This document shows, piece after piece, positions 49,822-59,365 of a stretch of DNA of 64,000 bases. Location: positions 124,001 to 188,000 of the forward strand of contig NZ_JAGXTP010000002.1 of the NCBI RefSeq assembly GCF_018334155.1, given 5' to 3'. Origin of the DNA: Devosia litorisediminis (GTDB lineage Bacteria; Pseudomonadota; Alphaproteobacteria; Rhizobiales; Devosiaceae). The notes beneath the pieces were generated by a model. It was given only the letters and a program-made list of their open reading frames with translations. It did not search any database and was not told the DNA's origin. The stretch's first letter is position 1. Every line of letters starts with the position of its first letter. A program made the translations under genes and the position numbers.

Positions 49822-51330
49822 TCATAAAAACTGCCGATAGGCTGGATTGTCGGTTTCCGCCCAATAGGGAAATCCAACTGCATCGATGTGAGCAATGAAA
49901 TCGGCGTGGGTTTCCGCCGGTACCTGAACCCCGACCAGCACGCGGCCATAATCGGCACCATGGTTGCGGTAGTGAAACAGCGAGATATTCCAGGCGTCGT
50001 TGAGCCCTTCAAGGAATTTCAGCAAGGCGCCGGGCCGCTCGGGAAACTGGAAGCGATAGACCACTTCGTCGCTGAGGTCCTTGACCCGGCCGCCCACCAT
50101 GTGGCGCACATGCAGCTTGGCCACTTCATTGTCGGTCAGGTCGATCACGCCCAGATCATTCTTGCGCAGCATCGCGATTATCTCGTGTTTCTCGGCATCG
50201 CCACCGGTCAGCTTGATGCCAACGAAGATCTTGGCGCTCTCGCCATGGGCAAAGCGGTAGTTGAATTCGGTGATCGCGCGCGGTCCCAACAGACGCATGA
50301 ACGCCCGATAGCTGCCGGGGCGCTCCGGGATCTCCACCGCCAGCAGCGCCTCGGCGCGCTCGCCAATCTCGGCCCGTTCAGCAACGTATCGCAGCCTGTC
50401 GAAATTGACATTGGCGCCCGAATTGATGGCAATCAGCGCGCCCTCGGGCGCTTCGCCCTGTTCGACCTGACGGCGCAGACCCGCCAGCGCCAGAGCGCCG
50501 GCCGGTTCGGCAATGGCGCGGTGATCGTCAAAGATATCCTTGATCGCCGCACAGATTTCATCGGCACTGACGGTGACAATGTCATCGAGCAGTTCGCGGC
50601 ACAGCCGGAAGGTCTCATCGCCCACCTGCCGCACGGCCACGCCATCGGCAAACAGCCCGACCTGGTCCAGCGCAACTGGATGGCCTGCCGCAATCGCCGC
50701 CTTCATGCTGGCAGCCTCTTCGGGCTCGACCCCGATCACCCGGATTTCGGGGCGCAGAAACTTGACGAAGGCGGCAATGCCCGCTGCCAGCCCGCCACCA
50801 CCAACCGGTACATAGATCGCCCCGATAGGGCCCGGATGCTGGCGCAGCAATTCCATGCCCACCGTGCCTTGCCCGGCAATCACGTCGGGGTCGTCAAAGG
50901 GATGCACCACCACATAGCCGTGCTTTTCGGCCAGATTGGCTGCATGGGCGCGGGCTGCATCAAAGCCGTCGCCAAACAGCACTACCTCGCCGCCACGCTT
51001 GCGCACTGCATTGATCTTGATCACCGGCGTGGTGGTAGGCATCACCACAACCGCCTTGATACCCAGCCGACTGGCTGACAGCGCAACGCCCTGCGCGTGA
51101 TTGCCTGCCGAGGCACAGATGACCCCACGCGCCCTCTCATCGGCGCTGAGCTGGGCAATCCGGTTATGCGCGCCACGGATCTTGAACGAAAAGACCGGCT
51201 GCATGTCCTCGCGCTTGAGCTGCACATCAACGCCCAGTCGCGCCGAGAGCATGACCATTTTTTCCAGCGGTGTTTCCTCGGCCACTTCATAGACCGATGA
51301 GGTGAGGATGCGGCGGACATAATCCTGCAT
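49822..51330 (-). CDS. ilvA: Threonine ammonia-lyase
   Basis: A 502-aa PLP enzyme converting threonine to 2-oxobutanoate, the first step to isoleucine. It starts MQDYVRRILTSSVYEVAEETPLEK, typical for IlvA. The PLP Lys is in VFSFKIRGAHNRI, and the phosphate loop in VPVGGGGLAAGIAAF. The C-terminal 170 residues hold two ACT-like repeats (EIPERPGSYRAFMRLLG and QFPERPGALLKFLEGL), so isoleucine feedback control is expected. The ATG at 51330 has GGAG 9 nt upstream; the longer frame upstream is unsupported. Confidence 0.95.
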   Translation of the reverse strand: MQDYVRRILTSSVYEVAEETPLEKMVMLSARLGVDVQLKREDMQPVFSFKIRGAHNRIAQLSADERARGVICASAGNHAQGVALSASRLGIKAVVVMPTTTPVIKINAVRKRGGEVVLFGDGFDAARAHAANLAEKHGYVVVHPFDDPDVIAGQGTVGMELLRQHPGPIGAIYVPVGGGGLAAGIAAFVKFLRPEIRVIGVEPEEAASMKAAIAAGHPVALDQVGLFADGVAVRQVGDETFRLCRELLDDIVTVSADEICAAIKDIFDDHRAIAEPAGALALAGLRRQVEQGEAPEGALIAINSGANVNFDRLRYVAERAEIGERAEALLAVEIPERPGSYRAFMRLLGPRAITEFNYRFAHGESAKIFVGIKLTGGDAEKHEIIAMLRKNDLGVIDLTDNEVAKLHVRHMVGGRVKDLSDEVVYRFQFPERPGALLKFLEGLNDAWNISLFHYRNHGADYGRVLVGVQVPAETHADFIAHIDAVGFPYWAETDNPAYRQFL

Positions 51331-51533
51331 GGCGGGCACTCCAATGATGTCCGCGAGCAACGCTTTGGCGGCAGATTTGTCAACAGTGGCGCGCCAATCC
51401 GTGCGCGCTTGATGACCTGTATGGGCTTGGGGGCGAAGACAGGGGAGGGGAGACAGTTGGAGACAGTTGCCGGTTCGGAAGTTTGGGAATCCGCACGCAT
51501 GCAAGCGGGCCCATGCGCAACTGACATTATTCT

Positions 51534-51547
51534 CAATCAAATGATTG
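51534..51547. promoter_or_regulatory. TetR-type operator
   Basis: The perfect palindrome CAATCAAATGATTG lies 46 bp before the TetR start, extended by a further ATTGA on the right. It is a likely autoregulatory operator for the TetR-MFS operon. Confidence 0.65.
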
Positions 51548-51593
51548 ATTGATAAATGTCACGGGTGTATAGCAGCCGCGTTCAGAGGACCGC

Positions 51594-52217
51594 ATGACCC
51601 AAGATAGCCCACCCACCAGACGCGAAAGCGGTGATGAGCGCCGACTGGCCATTGCGGCAGCTGCACGCGACATCATCGTGGAAAAAGGCCTTGAGGGTCT
51701 GCGCACACGCGACATTGCCGAACGCGTCGGCATCAACATTGCCACGCTGCACTATCACGTGCCTTCCAAGGCCGAGTTGGTCGCGCTGGTGGCCGAGAGC
51801 ATTCGGCACGATTTCAGGGTTCAGGCCCAGCGCAATTCGCGCCAAGGCAAGACAGCGCTGGAACTGCTGCGACTCGAATTCGCAGATTTCCGTGAAACCA
51901 CTCTCGATATGCCAGAACTGGTCATCGTGCTGACCGTGCTGACTGAAAAGGCCCGGATTGAGCCCGCCATTCGCGACATCATGCAGCCCATGTACGACCA
52001 CTGGCGCGATGAGTTTGCCGAGATCTTTGCCCGCGGCATAGCCGAAGGCATGTTTCGCGCCAATCTTGACCCCACCAGTGCTGCCCTGATCACCACCGGC
52101 GCCCTGTCCGATCACTGGCGCAAAGGCTTTTCCACCCGGTTCCCGCTCGACCTTTTGATAGCCGAAGTGGAGCGGGCCTTCATTGCCGACCCCAAATTAT
52201 TAGAGGATCATTCCTGA
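51594..52217 (+). CDS. TetR-family regulator
   Basis: A 207-aa repressor. The N-terminal HTH is AAARDIIVEKGLEGLRTRDIAERVGINIATLHYHVPSKAELV, and the remainder is a ligand-binding helical domain. Its stop overlaps the start of the MFS efflux gene by one base, so it is likely a local repressor released by an efflux substrate. A palindrome lies just upstream. Confidence 0.9.
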   Translation: MTQDSPPTRRESGDERRLAIAAAARDIIVEKGLEGLRTRDIAERVGINIATLHYHVPSKAELVALVAESIRHDFRVQAQRNSRQGKTALELLRLEFADFRETTLDMPELVIVLTVLTEKARIEPAIRDIMQPMYDHWRDEFAEIFARGIAEGMFRANLDPTSAALITTGALSDHWRKGFSTRFPLDLLIAEVERAFIADPKLLEDHS

Positions 52218-53713
52218 TGTCTGCTCACTCAGCCGCAGCAGGGGGCCAGATGGCCACCGACGCGCCCGATCCACGCCGCTGGCCGGCGCTGTTCGTGCTG
52301 CTTATTGCCAATTTCATGAACCTGATCGACGTCACCATCGTCAATGTGGCGCTGCCCTCCATGCGCGAAGGGCTGGGTGCCACGGACAACCAGATTGAAT
52401 GGGTTGTCGCGGGCTATATTCTGGCCTTTGCCCTGGGCCTGCTGCCATTCGGAAGGCTCGGCGACATTGTCGGGCGCACCACGCTGTTCCTGTGGGGCGT
52501 TGCCGGTTTCACGGCCGCCTCGGCGCTGTGTGGTCTGGCTCCCAATATCGAACTCCTCATCGCGGCCCGTGTCATTCAGGGTCTGGCTGGCGCCATGATG
52601 ACCCCGCAGGTGCTGGCCATCGCCACGGTCACCTTCCCGCCCCACGAACGCGGTCAGGCCTTCTCCCTGTTTGGCCTGTCCGCGGGTCTGGCCGCCGTTT
52701 GTGGCCCCATTCTGGGCGGCGTTCTGGTCTCGGCCAATCTGTTCGGGCTGGACTGGCAGCCAATCTTTCTGGTCAACATTCCCATCGGCATCGCCGCCGT
52801 GGTTGCAGGCTGGTTCCTCATCCCGCGGCTTCCCGGCCATGCGGTCCTGCGTAACGACTATGTCGGCATCCTGCTGTTTGGTCTGGGCATTTTGTGCGTG
52901 ATCTTCCCCATCATCGAGGGGCGCGCCTATGGCTGGCCGCTTTGGGCGTTTGCCATGATCGCGACGGGGTTGGTGCTGCTGGTGCTGTTTGTCCTGTGGA
53001 CCCGCGCCCGCGCTGCCGCTGGTCTGTCGCAATTGCTCAACTTCGATCTGATTACCAATCAGCAGTTCATGTTCGGCGCCTTTGTCACCACCATTTTTGC
53101 CTCGGGCATTCCCGGCATGTTCATGGTAATTTCCCTGCTCCTGCAAGGTGGCTTTGGCTTCACTCCACTCGAATCGGGTCTGACCAACACGCCCTTCTCG
53201 GTCGGTGTTCTGGTTGCCTCGGCCATTGCCGGCCGCTTTGGCGCGCGGTTTTTGCGCGCCCGTCTGGCTTCAGCTGGCGCACTGATCGCGGTGGGCATTA
53301 GTCTGCTGCATTTCTATATCGCGGGTGTAACCGACAGCATTGATCACTGGGCCTTTCTGCCGCCGCTATTGATTGCCGGTATCGGGCTGGGCCTGGGCTT
53401 CTCCTCGCTGTTCCAGCTCGTGCTGGCCAATGTGCCACCGCGCGACGCCGGGGCCGGTTCGGGGTCGCTACAGGCCTTCCAGCAGGTCGGTGGCGCGCTG
53501 GGCGTGGCCATTATCGGCGAGCTGTTCTTTGGCAATCTGGGCACAGCATTCGCCGCTGGCTCCAGCCAGCACGCTGCCTTTGCCGGTGCCGCCAGCACAG
53601 CCCTGCTCTATGTCATGGGCAGTTTCAGTGTGGTGCTGCTGCTATCCCCGCTGTTCAAGCGGGTTGTGCCAGCACAGCGACCCGGCGCGGCCCCAGCTGT
53701 GGTCGAGGTCTGA
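52217..53713 (+). CDS. MFS multidrug efflux transporter (DHA2, EmrB-like)
   Basis: A 498-aa transporter with about 14 spans. DHA2 features are LIANFMNLIDVTIVNVALPSMREGLG, motif A FGRLGDIVGRTTLF, and motif C GLSAGLAAVCGPILGGVLV. It exports drugs or toxic compounds in exchange for protons. There is no membrane-fusion partner gene nearby, so it probably acts alone at the inner membrane. Coupled to the TetR gene. Confidence 0.9.
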   Translation: MSAHSAAAGGQMATDAPDPRRWPALFVLLIANFMNLIDVTIVNVALPSMREGLGATDNQIEWVVAGYILAFALGLLPFGRLGDIVGRTTLFLWGVAGFTAASALCGLAPNIELLIAARVIQGLAGAMMTPQVLAIATVTFPPHERGQAFSLFGLSAGLAAVCGPILGGVLVSANLFGLDWQPIFLVNIPIGIAAVVAGWFLIPRLPGHAVLRNDYVGILLFGLGILCVIFPIIEGRAYGWPLWAFAMIATGLVLLVLFVLWTRARAAAGLSQLLNFDLITNQQFMFGAFVTTIFASGIPGMFMVISLLLQGGFGFTPLESGLTNTPFSVGVLVASAIAGRFGARFLRARLASAGALIAVGISLLHFYIAGVTDSIDHWAFLPPLLIAGIGLGLGFSSLFQLVLANVPPRDAGAGSGSLQAFQQVGGALGVAIIGELFFGNLGTAFAAGSSQHAAFAGAASTALLYVMGSFSVVLLLSPLFKRVVPAQRPGAAPAVVEV

Positions 53714-53723
53714 TCCCAAAATA

Positions 53724-53749
53724 AAAGGCCGCCAGAAATGGCGGCCTTT
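53724..53749. terminator. Bidirectional terminator between MFS and argB
   Basis: Arms AAAGGCCGCC and GGCGGCCTTT with a 6-nt loop, flanked by an A-rich left and a T-containing right side. It serves the convergent MFS and argB genes. Confidence 0.85.
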
Positions 53750-53772
53750 CTCGTGTAGTTTCGGAGCGCGCC

Positions 53773-54675
53773 CTAGCGAACGATCAGCGTGCCGGCACCA
53801 AACTCGGTGAACAGCTCGACCAGCACCACATGGGGCTGCTTGCCATTGAGAATGACGACGCCTTCCACACCATCTTCGAGCGCGGCAAAGCAGGTTTCCA
53901 CCTTGGGGATCATGCCGCCCGAAATGGTGCCATTGGCGATCAGTTCCTTGGCTTCACGCACGCTCAGCTCGGGGATCAGCGTGCCGTCCTTGTCGAGCAC
54001 GCCGGGCACGTCGGTCAGGAACAGCAGGCGCTTGGCACCCAGCGATCCGGCGATCGCGCCAGCAAAGGTATCGGCATTGATATTGTAGGTATTGCCATCG
54101 CGACCCGGCGCCACCGGCGCAATCACCGGGATCAGCTCTGAACGGGCCAGCAGATCGAGCAGGGTGCGGTCCACCTCGACCGGCTCACCGACATAGCCCA
54201 GATCAAGCACGCGCTCGATATTGGAGTTCGGATCCTTGACGGTCTTTTCGGCCTTGCGGGCAAACACCATGTTGCCGTCCTTGCCGCACAGGCCGATTGC
54301 CCATTCGCCCTCGGCGTTGATCAGCGCCACGATTTCCTTGTTGATCGACCCGGCCAGGACCATCTCGACCACTTCCATGGTCCGCTTGTCGGTAACGCGC
54401 AGCCCACCTTCGAACTTGGATTCAATGCCAAGGTTCTTCAGCATCAGCGCGATCTGCGGCCCACCGCCATGCACCACGATCGGATTGACCTTGGACTGCT
54501 TGAGCAGGGCGATGTCGCGGGCAAAGGCTTGACCCAGCTTGGCGTCACCCATGGCGTGCCCGCCATACTTGACCACAACGGTCTTTCCTTCATAGCGCTG
54601 CATATAGGGCAGCGCCTGGGCCAGAATGCCAGCATCGTGGCTGAACCGGTCGGTCTCGGCGGCTTTATCGGACAT
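53773..54675 (-). CDS. argB: Acetylglutamate kinase
   Basis: A 300-aa kinase for the second step of arginine synthesis. Motifs are [11 protein letters not shown] and [29 protein letters not shown], with the C-terminal [34 protein letters not shown]. The N-terminal extension (about 25 residues) suggests the arginine-sensitive hexameric type. The ATG at 54675 begins [18 protein letters not shown], which aligns with relatives; longer upstream frames are unsupported. Confidence 0.95.
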   Translation of the reverse strand: MSDKAAETDRFSHDAGILAQALPYMQRYEGKTVVVKYGGHAMGDAKLGQAFARDIALLKQSKVNPIVVHGGGPQIALMLKNLGIESKFEGGLRVTDKRTMEVVEMVLAGSINKEIVALINAEGEWAIGLCGKDGNMVFARKAEKTVKDPNSNIERVLDLGYVGEPVEVDRTLLDLLARSELIPVIAPVAPGRDGNTYNINADTFAGAIAGSLGAKRLLFLTDVPGVLDKDGTLIPELSVREAKELIANGTISGGMIPKVETCFAALEDGVEGVVILNGKQPHVVLVELFTEFGAGTLIVR

Positions 54676-54869
54676 TTGGCAGACCCAATCGGTTGGTCGA
54701 ACGGCAATAAAAAGTCCGCACCGGGAATAGAGCATTCGGCTGCAAAGGAAAAGACGCTTGTACCGGTTTTGCGACTGATCCTTTTCCGCGATAGGCGCGT
54801 ATAACCTCTTGCCAGACCGCGCCTGGGGCAAGGCGGGGGATGGGCCACTGCCCGGAGGTCCGCTATACC

Positions 54870-55424
54870 ATGACGATGACACAGACGCCGTCCCAGGACA
54901 TCGCTGATCTGATTTCGCGCTGCGCCCTGCGCGACCGCGCTGCCTTCCGCACTCTTTATGAGCGGACCAGCGCGAAACTTTTTGGCGTCACCCTGCGTAT
55001 CTTGAAGGACCGATCAGAAGCCGAGGAGGCCATTCAGGAAGTCTATGTGAAGATCTGGCAACGCGCCGATCGTTACGTGGCAGGCAATACCAGCCCCATT
55101 AGCTGGCTCGTTGCCGTGGCACGCAATCACGCACTGGATATTCTGCGGGCCCGTCGCCCGGTTTCTGACGATATCGATGTGGCGCTGGAAATTCCCGATG
55201 CTGGTCCCTCTCCCGAGCGGGCCACGCAGGACAACCAGGAAAGAGCCCAGATCGAACAATGTCTGGGCACGCTCGAACCTGATCGTGCCGATGCGGTGCG
55301 CGGTGCCTATCTTGATGGCTATAGCTATGAGGAACTGGCGAGCCGTCATACCGTGCCTTTGAACACGATGCGGACCTGGCTGCGCCGGAGTCTGATCAAA
55401 CTGAAAGATTGCCTGAGCGCATGA
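54870..55424 (+). CDS. ECF sigma factor (SigK/RpoE-type)
   Basis: A 184-aa group IV sigma factor. Region 2 is [44 protein letters not shown], and region 4 is [48 protein letters not shown]. It is coupled (ATGA) to a RskA-like anti-sigma gene. Probably controls an envelope or oxidative stress regulon that may include the fasciclin and MsrB genes downstream. Confidence 0.92.
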   Translation: MTMTQTPSQDIADLISRCALRDRAAFRTLYERTSAKLFGVTLRILKDRSEAEEAIQEVYVKIWQRADRYVAGNTSPISWLVAVARNHALDILRARRPVSDDIDVALEIPDAGPSPERATQDNQERAQIEQCLGTLEPDRADAVRGAYLDGYSYEELASRHTVPLNTMRTWLRRSLIKLKDCLSA

Positions 55425-56137
55425 GCACAGATGACCACATCAAGGATGGCGAGGACCGCAACGCCCTGGTGGCCGAGTATGTGCTCGGCCTTCTCTCCAG
55501 CGGCGAACACGAGCGCGTCGGTCGCCTGATCGAAAACGACCAGAGCCTGCGTGCCGAACGCGACTTCTGGGTGTCGCGCTTTGCCGCGCTCAACGAGGAA
55601 TACGAAGAAACCCCCGTTCCCGGCCACATCTACGCCGCTATCGAAGCACGCGCCTTTGGCGACGTGGTCAAGGCACGTCCGACGGCCAGCTTCTGGGAGA
55701 GCCTGATGGTGTGGCGTTCAATTGCTGCCGGCGCCCTTGCGGTTGCCGTGGCTGCCGTGGGCTTCAATCTGATGCAGCCTGCCAGCGACGTTTCAAGTCT
55801 GACCACGCAACTGGTCGCCGCGCTCGAGGAAGAAGGCAGCGCCGTCAAGTTTGTCGCTCTCTATGATGGCAGCGGCAATGTTCGGCTCACTGCGCTTTCG
55901 GGCGACGCTGTCCCGAACAAGGATTTCGAGCTCTGGGCCATTCAGGGTGGCAACAACCCCATCTCCATGGGCGTCATTCCCGTCGATCAGCGGAGTGCCG
56001 TGGAGATCTCTCCTGACGTGATGGCCGGTTGGGGCGAAGGGTCTGTACTGGCTATTACCCTCGAGGAGGCCGGTGGCTCGCCAGATGGCAATCCGCATGG
56101 TCCCATAGTGGCCAAGGGTGCCGTTACGAGAATATAG
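55421..56137 (+). CDS. RskA-like anti-sigma factor
   Basis: A 238-aa membrane anti-sigma. The cytoplasmic N-terminal part (about residues 1-95, NALVAEYVLGLLSSGEHERVGRLIEND) binds the sigma. A single span follows (SIAAGALAVAVAAVGFNL), then the periplasmic RskA domain (KFVALYDGSGNVRLTALSG, FELWAIQGGNNPISMGVIPVD). It holds the coupled sigma inactive until a periplasmic signal. Confidence 0.9.
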   Translation: MSTDDHIKDGEDRNALVAEYVLGLLSSGEHERVGRLIENDQSLRAERDFWVSRFAALNEEYEETPVPGHIYAAIEARAFGDVVKARPTASFWESLMVWRSIAAGALAVAVAAVGFNLMQPASDVSSLTTQLVAALEEEGSAVKFVALYDGSGNVRLTALSGDAVPNKDFELWAIQGGNNPISMGVIPVDQRSAVEISPDVMAGWGEGSVLAITLEEAGGSPDGNPHGPIVAKGAVTRI

Positions 56138-56184
56138 TTTTCTTGGATCACTAGAAAATAAGAATATTTGTGATCGAAAAAAGT

Positions 56185-56223
56185 ACTGCCGTTGATCCTA
56201 AATTGGTCGACGGCAGTTTTGTT
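56185..56223 (+). terminator. Terminator after anti-sigma gene
   Basis: Arms ACTGCCGT and ACGGCAGT, with a partly paired interior, are followed by TTTGTTTG. It separates the sigma operon from the fasciclin gene. Confidence 0.75.
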
Positions 56224-56376
56224 TGTACCGGTAAACATAGTGGTTTCAGGTGCGTCGAAGAAAATTTCAAACTATTTTCCGATTTCGCGAAACAATCTGA
56301 AACTTATCCGGAAAACCGTCCGTTCCTCCACATGTCCCAAGCGAACTGGGAACGAAACACAGGAAGGAACGACCCA

Positions 56377-56943
56377 ATGAACTTCTCTCTCCGCGCACTT
56401 ACCGTCGCTACCATGCTCTCCGCTGCCTCGATCGGTGGTGCAATGGCCCAGGACAACCCAATGGTTGGCGGCGCCGCCATGTATGCCGACAAGAACATCG
56501 TCGAAAACGCCGTGAACTCGGCTGACCACACCACGCTGGTTGCAGCCGTACAGGCCGCTGGCCTGGTTGAGACCCTCTCCGGCGAAGGCCCATTCACTGT
56601 GCTGGCCCCCGTCAATGCCGCTTTTGACGCCCTGCCAGCCGGTACCGTCGAAACCCTGCTCAAGCCAGAAAACAAGGACACCCTTGCAACCATTCTGGCG
56701 TGCCATGTGATCCCCGCCAAGGCCCTGTCCACCGACATCGTTGGCATGGTTGAAGCCGATGGCGGCGAACACGTTGTGGACACCGTTGGTGGCTGCAAGT
56801 TGACGCTGAAGGCTGAAAATGGCGGCGTGACCGTCACCGACGAAAACGGCACCGTGGCCAACGTCACCGTTGCCGACGTCATCCAGTCCAACGGCGTCAT
56901 CCACGTCATCGACGCTGTGCTGACCCCAGCCTCGGCTATGTAA
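56377..56943 (+). CDS. Fasciclin (FAS1) domain secreted protein
   Basis: A 188-aa exported protein with a signal peptide (to AMA, about residue 24) and one FAS1 domain. The H1 motif is GPFTVLAPVNAAFDALP, and the H2-like end is VTVADVIQSNGVIHVIDAVLTPA. FAS1 proteins act in adhesion or stress response. In Rhodobacter and rhizobia a single-domain fasciclin gene often sits behind an ECF/anti-sigma pair. Here its own leader, about 230 bp past the anti-sigma gene, suggests a separate promoter. Confidence 0.92.
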   Translation: MNFSLRALTVATMLSAASIGGAMAQDNPMVGGAAMYADKNIVENAVNSADHTTLVAAVQAAGLVETLSGEGPFTVLAPVNAAFDALPAGTVETLLKPENKDTLATILACHVIPAKALSTDIVGMVEADGGEHVVDTVGGCKLTLKAENGGVTVTDENGTVANVTVADVIQSNGVIHVIDAVLTPASAM

Positions 56944-56948
56944 CCAAT

Positions 56949-56975
56949 CATGGGGCCACTGCGAATGGCCCCATG
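56949..56975 (+). terminator. Hairpin after fasciclin gene
   Basis: Arms CATGGGGCCA and TGGCCCCATG with a 7-nt loop, 6 bp past the stop. There is no T-run, so it may act by hairpin stability alone. Confidence 0.6.
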
Positions 56976-57127
56976 AGAGAGGCTGCCGGCGTGCAGTCTC
57001 TCACCAAATCTTGACGTGCCACTGTCTTGCCCAAGAACGTATAGTGCACGTCAATACGCCCCGCGCCGCTGCCCGCACTCCCTCCTGCGGTCCCGGGCGC
57101 GGGGCAATCTCGTAAAGGAGAACTGTC

Positions 57128-57619
57128 ATGGCTATGAACCGACGTAATCTTCTGGGTGGCACCGCCATCGCCGCCTTCGGCGCCTTTTTCGGCCTGCGCT
57201 CCATGGGCTCTACCCAGGCCGCAGAAGGCGAGTTCCCCTACCAGCTCAGCGATGAGGAATGGCGCGCCAAGCTATCGCCTAGCGCCTATGACGTGCTCCG
57301 CCACGAAGGCACCGAGCGCCCCTTTACCTCGCCCCTTAATGACGAGAAACGCACTGGCACCTTCGTGTGCGCCGGCTGTGCACAGCCGCTCTTTGCCTCC
57401 GAAACCAAGTATGACAGCCGCACCGGCTGGCCCAGCTTTTATACCTTCATTGAAGGCGCCATTGGCACCTCGGTGGACCAGAGCCTGTTCATGACCCGCA
57501 CCGAAGTGCATTGCTCCAATTGCGGTGGTCATCAAGGTCACGTGTTTGAGGACGGACCGCAGCCAACCGGTTTGCGCTACTGCATCAATGGCGTTTCGCT
57601 CGACTTCGTGCCCGCCTAG
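57128..57619 (+). CDS. msrB: Peptide-methionine (R)-S-oxide reductase, exported
   Basis: A 163-aa MsrB with an N-terminal twin-arginine-type leader (MNRRNLLGGTAIAAFGAFFG). The zinc sites are CAGC and CSNCGGH. GWPSFY and the catalytic Cys in RYCINGVSL are present, and the leader suggests a periplasmic form. It repairs oxidised methionine. Together with the fasciclin and ECF pair upstream it fits an envelope oxidative-stress setting. AAGGAG precedes the ATG by 8 nt. Confidence 0.93.
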   Translation: MAMNRRNLLGGTAIAAFGAFFGLRSMGSTQAAEGEFPYQLSDEEWRAKLSPSAYDVLRHEGTERPFTSPLNDEKRTGTFVCAGCAQPLFASETKYDSRTGWPSFYTFIEGAIGTSVDQSLFMTRTEVHCSNCGGHQGHVFEDGPQPTGLRYCINGVSLDFVPA

Positions 57620-57672
57620 TGGAACGATTTGGCTCCTGAGCGGTTGGAAATTCCAGCAAAAGGAGACCAACC

Positions 57673-57834
57673 ATGAGCAAGAGCATTACCGAACAGGTCG
57701 AGCACGATTTGGCCCAGGTCGAAAAGATGAGCGCTGGCGGTCACCTCGGGGGCACCGAGTTTGGTCAGGCCCCGGGCGAAGCCAAGGTCAAACATCCCGA
57801 CCAGGGCAAGACCCGTCCCCGTTCGGACAAGTAG
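57673..57834 (+). CDS. Small hypothetical protein (53 aa)
   Basis: A 53-aa hydrophilic protein, MSKSITEQVEHDLAQVEKM..., that ends in a Gly/Pro/Lys-rich tail (KVKHPDQGKTRPRSDK). AAGGAG lies 7 nt before the ATG. It is 53 bp behind msrB and may share its transcript. No family is known to me; its composition suggests a disordered stress-type protein. Confidence 0.65.
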   Translation: MSKSITEQVEHDLAQVEKMSAGGHLGGTEFGQAPGEAKVKHPDQGKTRPRSDK

Positions 57835-57935
57835 TCCCGCCTATTTCTAATCCTCCCCACTTCGGCCGATGCAGGCATTGCCTTGCGTCGGCCGAAGGCG
57901 TTTAAGGGTGGTCTCCTTCAGTGATGCCACCACCC

Positions 57936-58643
57936 ATGAAACTGACCATTATCCAGACCGGTGAAGTGCCCGCGCCGCTGCGCTCCCGCTTCGTTCCGTA
58001 TCGCCAGATGTTCGAGGCCATGTTCGATCGAACAGGGCAGGGCTTCGAGTACCAGACCATCAACATCGCCGATGGCGAACCGTTTCCCCATCTTGATCGC
58101 CTTGAAGGCGTTGTCATCACCGGCTCGGCCGCCGGTGTTTATGACAAGCTGGCCTGGCTCGATCCGTTGCGCGATTTCATCCGCAAGGGCTATCAGCAAC
58201 GCACGCCCATGCTCGGGGTCTGCTTTGGTCATCAGATCATGGCGGATGCGCTTGGTGGCGAAGTGCGCAAATCGCACAAGGGCTGGGGCCTGGGGCGCCA
58301 CACCTATGCCGTGACCGAGCGGCCCCGCTATATGCAGGCCGCCCCGGCCAGTCTGGCCATCGCCTGTTCGCATCAGGATCAGGTCATCACCCCGCCAGCC
58401 AATGCCGAAGTCATTCTGGCGTCAGCGTTCACGCCCAATGCCGGGCTGGCATATGGCAATGGCGCAGCGCTCAGCCTGCAGCCGCATCCCGAATTTGACG
58501 ATGCCTATGCGGTCGCGCTGGCCGAACTGCGCCGTGGCAATGTGCCTGACGAGCTGGTCGACACCGCAGTCTCGTCCATCGCTACTCCATCGGACAGCGC
58601 TCAGACTGCCGACTACATCGCCCGGTTCTTCAAGAAAAGCTGA
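57936..58643 (+). CDS. Class I glutamine amidotransferase-like protein
   Basis: A 235-aa GATase1 domain protein. The nucleophile elbow GVCFGHQIMADAL holds the Cys, and LQPHPEFD gives the His-Glu pair. The open form VVITGSAAGVYDKLAWLDPLRDFI matches the stand-alone YneJ/GuaA-like group. A GTG or ATG at 57921-57924 is an alternative start. It may hydrolyse gamma-glutamyl compounds or glutathione derivatives; the exact substrate is unknown. Confidence 0.85.
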   Translation: MKLTIIQTGEVPAPLRSRFVPYRQMFEAMFDRTGQGFEYQTINIADGEPFPHLDRLEGVVITGSAAGVYDKLAWLDPLRDFIRKGYQQRTPMLGVCFGHQIMADALGGEVRKSHKGWGLGRHTYAVTERPRYMQAAPASLAIACSHQDQVITPPANAEVILASAFTPNAGLAYGNGAALSLQPHPEFDDAYAVALAELRRGNVPDELVDTAVSSIATPSDSAQTADYIARFFKKS

Positions 58644-59288
58644 TCAGCTTTCCAGCAGCATGGCGATTTCGGTGCGCAGTTCCTTCAGGCCCACATCCTT
58701 GACCGACGAGGTCAGGATCACATGCGGATGTGCTGCGGGTCGCTTGGCGATGGCCGCCTGGGTCTTGGCGATGACCTTTTCAAGCTCTTCCTTGGTCGGC
58801 TTGTCCGACTTGGTCAGCACCACCTGATAGCTCACCGCGGTGCTGTCGAGTTCGTTCATCACCACCAGATCGTTTTCCTTGGGGCCATGGCGGCCATCGA
58901 CCAACACATAGACGCGGCGCAGCGTAGCGCGGCCGGTGAGATAGCGATGCACCAGTCGGGTCCATTTGCGCACCTTGTCCTCGGGCGCGCGGGCATAGCC
59001 ATATCCGGGCATATCGACAATGCGCAGGTTCTCGCTCTGGCTCTCAAAGATATTGAGCTCCTGCGTGCGGCCCGGGGTGTTGGACGTGCGCGCTAGGCCC
59101 GACACACCGCACAGCGCGTTGATCAGGCTCGACTTGCCCACATTGGAGCGGCCGGCGAACGAGATTTCCACCCGGTCCATTTCGGGCAGATCGGCAATGC
59201 TGACGCAGCCTTTGACGAACAGGAACGGCCGCGCAAACAGCAGCCGGCCGCGTTCAATCATTTCAGGCGCGTAATCAATAGTGCTCAT
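58644..59288 (-). CDS. engB: Ribosome-biogenesis GTPase EngB/YihA
   Basis: A 214-aa GTPase for 50S assembly. G1 is GRSNVGKSSLIN, G3 DMPGYGYA, G4 TKSDK and G5 SSVKD. The ATG at 59288 opens MSTIDYAPEMIERGRLLF; an earlier ATG at 59339 lies across a hairpin and is unlikely. The gene order yidC-engB is as in other Hyphomicrobiales. Confidence 0.95.
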   Translation of the reverse strand: MSTIDYAPEMIERGRLLFARPFLFVKGCVSIADLPEMDRVEISFAGRSNVGKSSLINALCGVSGLARTSNTPGRTQELNIFESQSENLRIVDMPGYGYARAPEDKVRKWTRLVHRYLTGRATLRRVYVLVDGRHGPKENDLVVMNELDSTAVSYQVVLTKSDKPTKEELEKVIAKTQAAIAKRPAAHPHVILTSSVKDVGLKELRTEIAMLLES

Positions 59289-59312
59289 GGTGCTGCTGCC
59301 TTCAAAACAATT

Positions 59313-59338
59313 TGCCCGCCGGAGGGTCCCGGCGGGCA
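59313..59338 (-). terminator. Hairpin between yidC and engB
   Basis: Arms TGCCCGCCGG and CCGGCGGGCA with a 6-nt loop lie 28 bp past the yidC stop. The minus-strand tail AAATTGTTTT supports termination of yidC. Confidence 0.7.
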
Positions 59339-59365
59339 TTTAGCATGGCTGATCGGTTGTGGCGA

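Noticed and set aside
48931..49827. Plus-strand open frame antisense to the periplasmic protein
   Set aside because: Shadow; the minus strand has a signal peptide and a consistent protein pattern.
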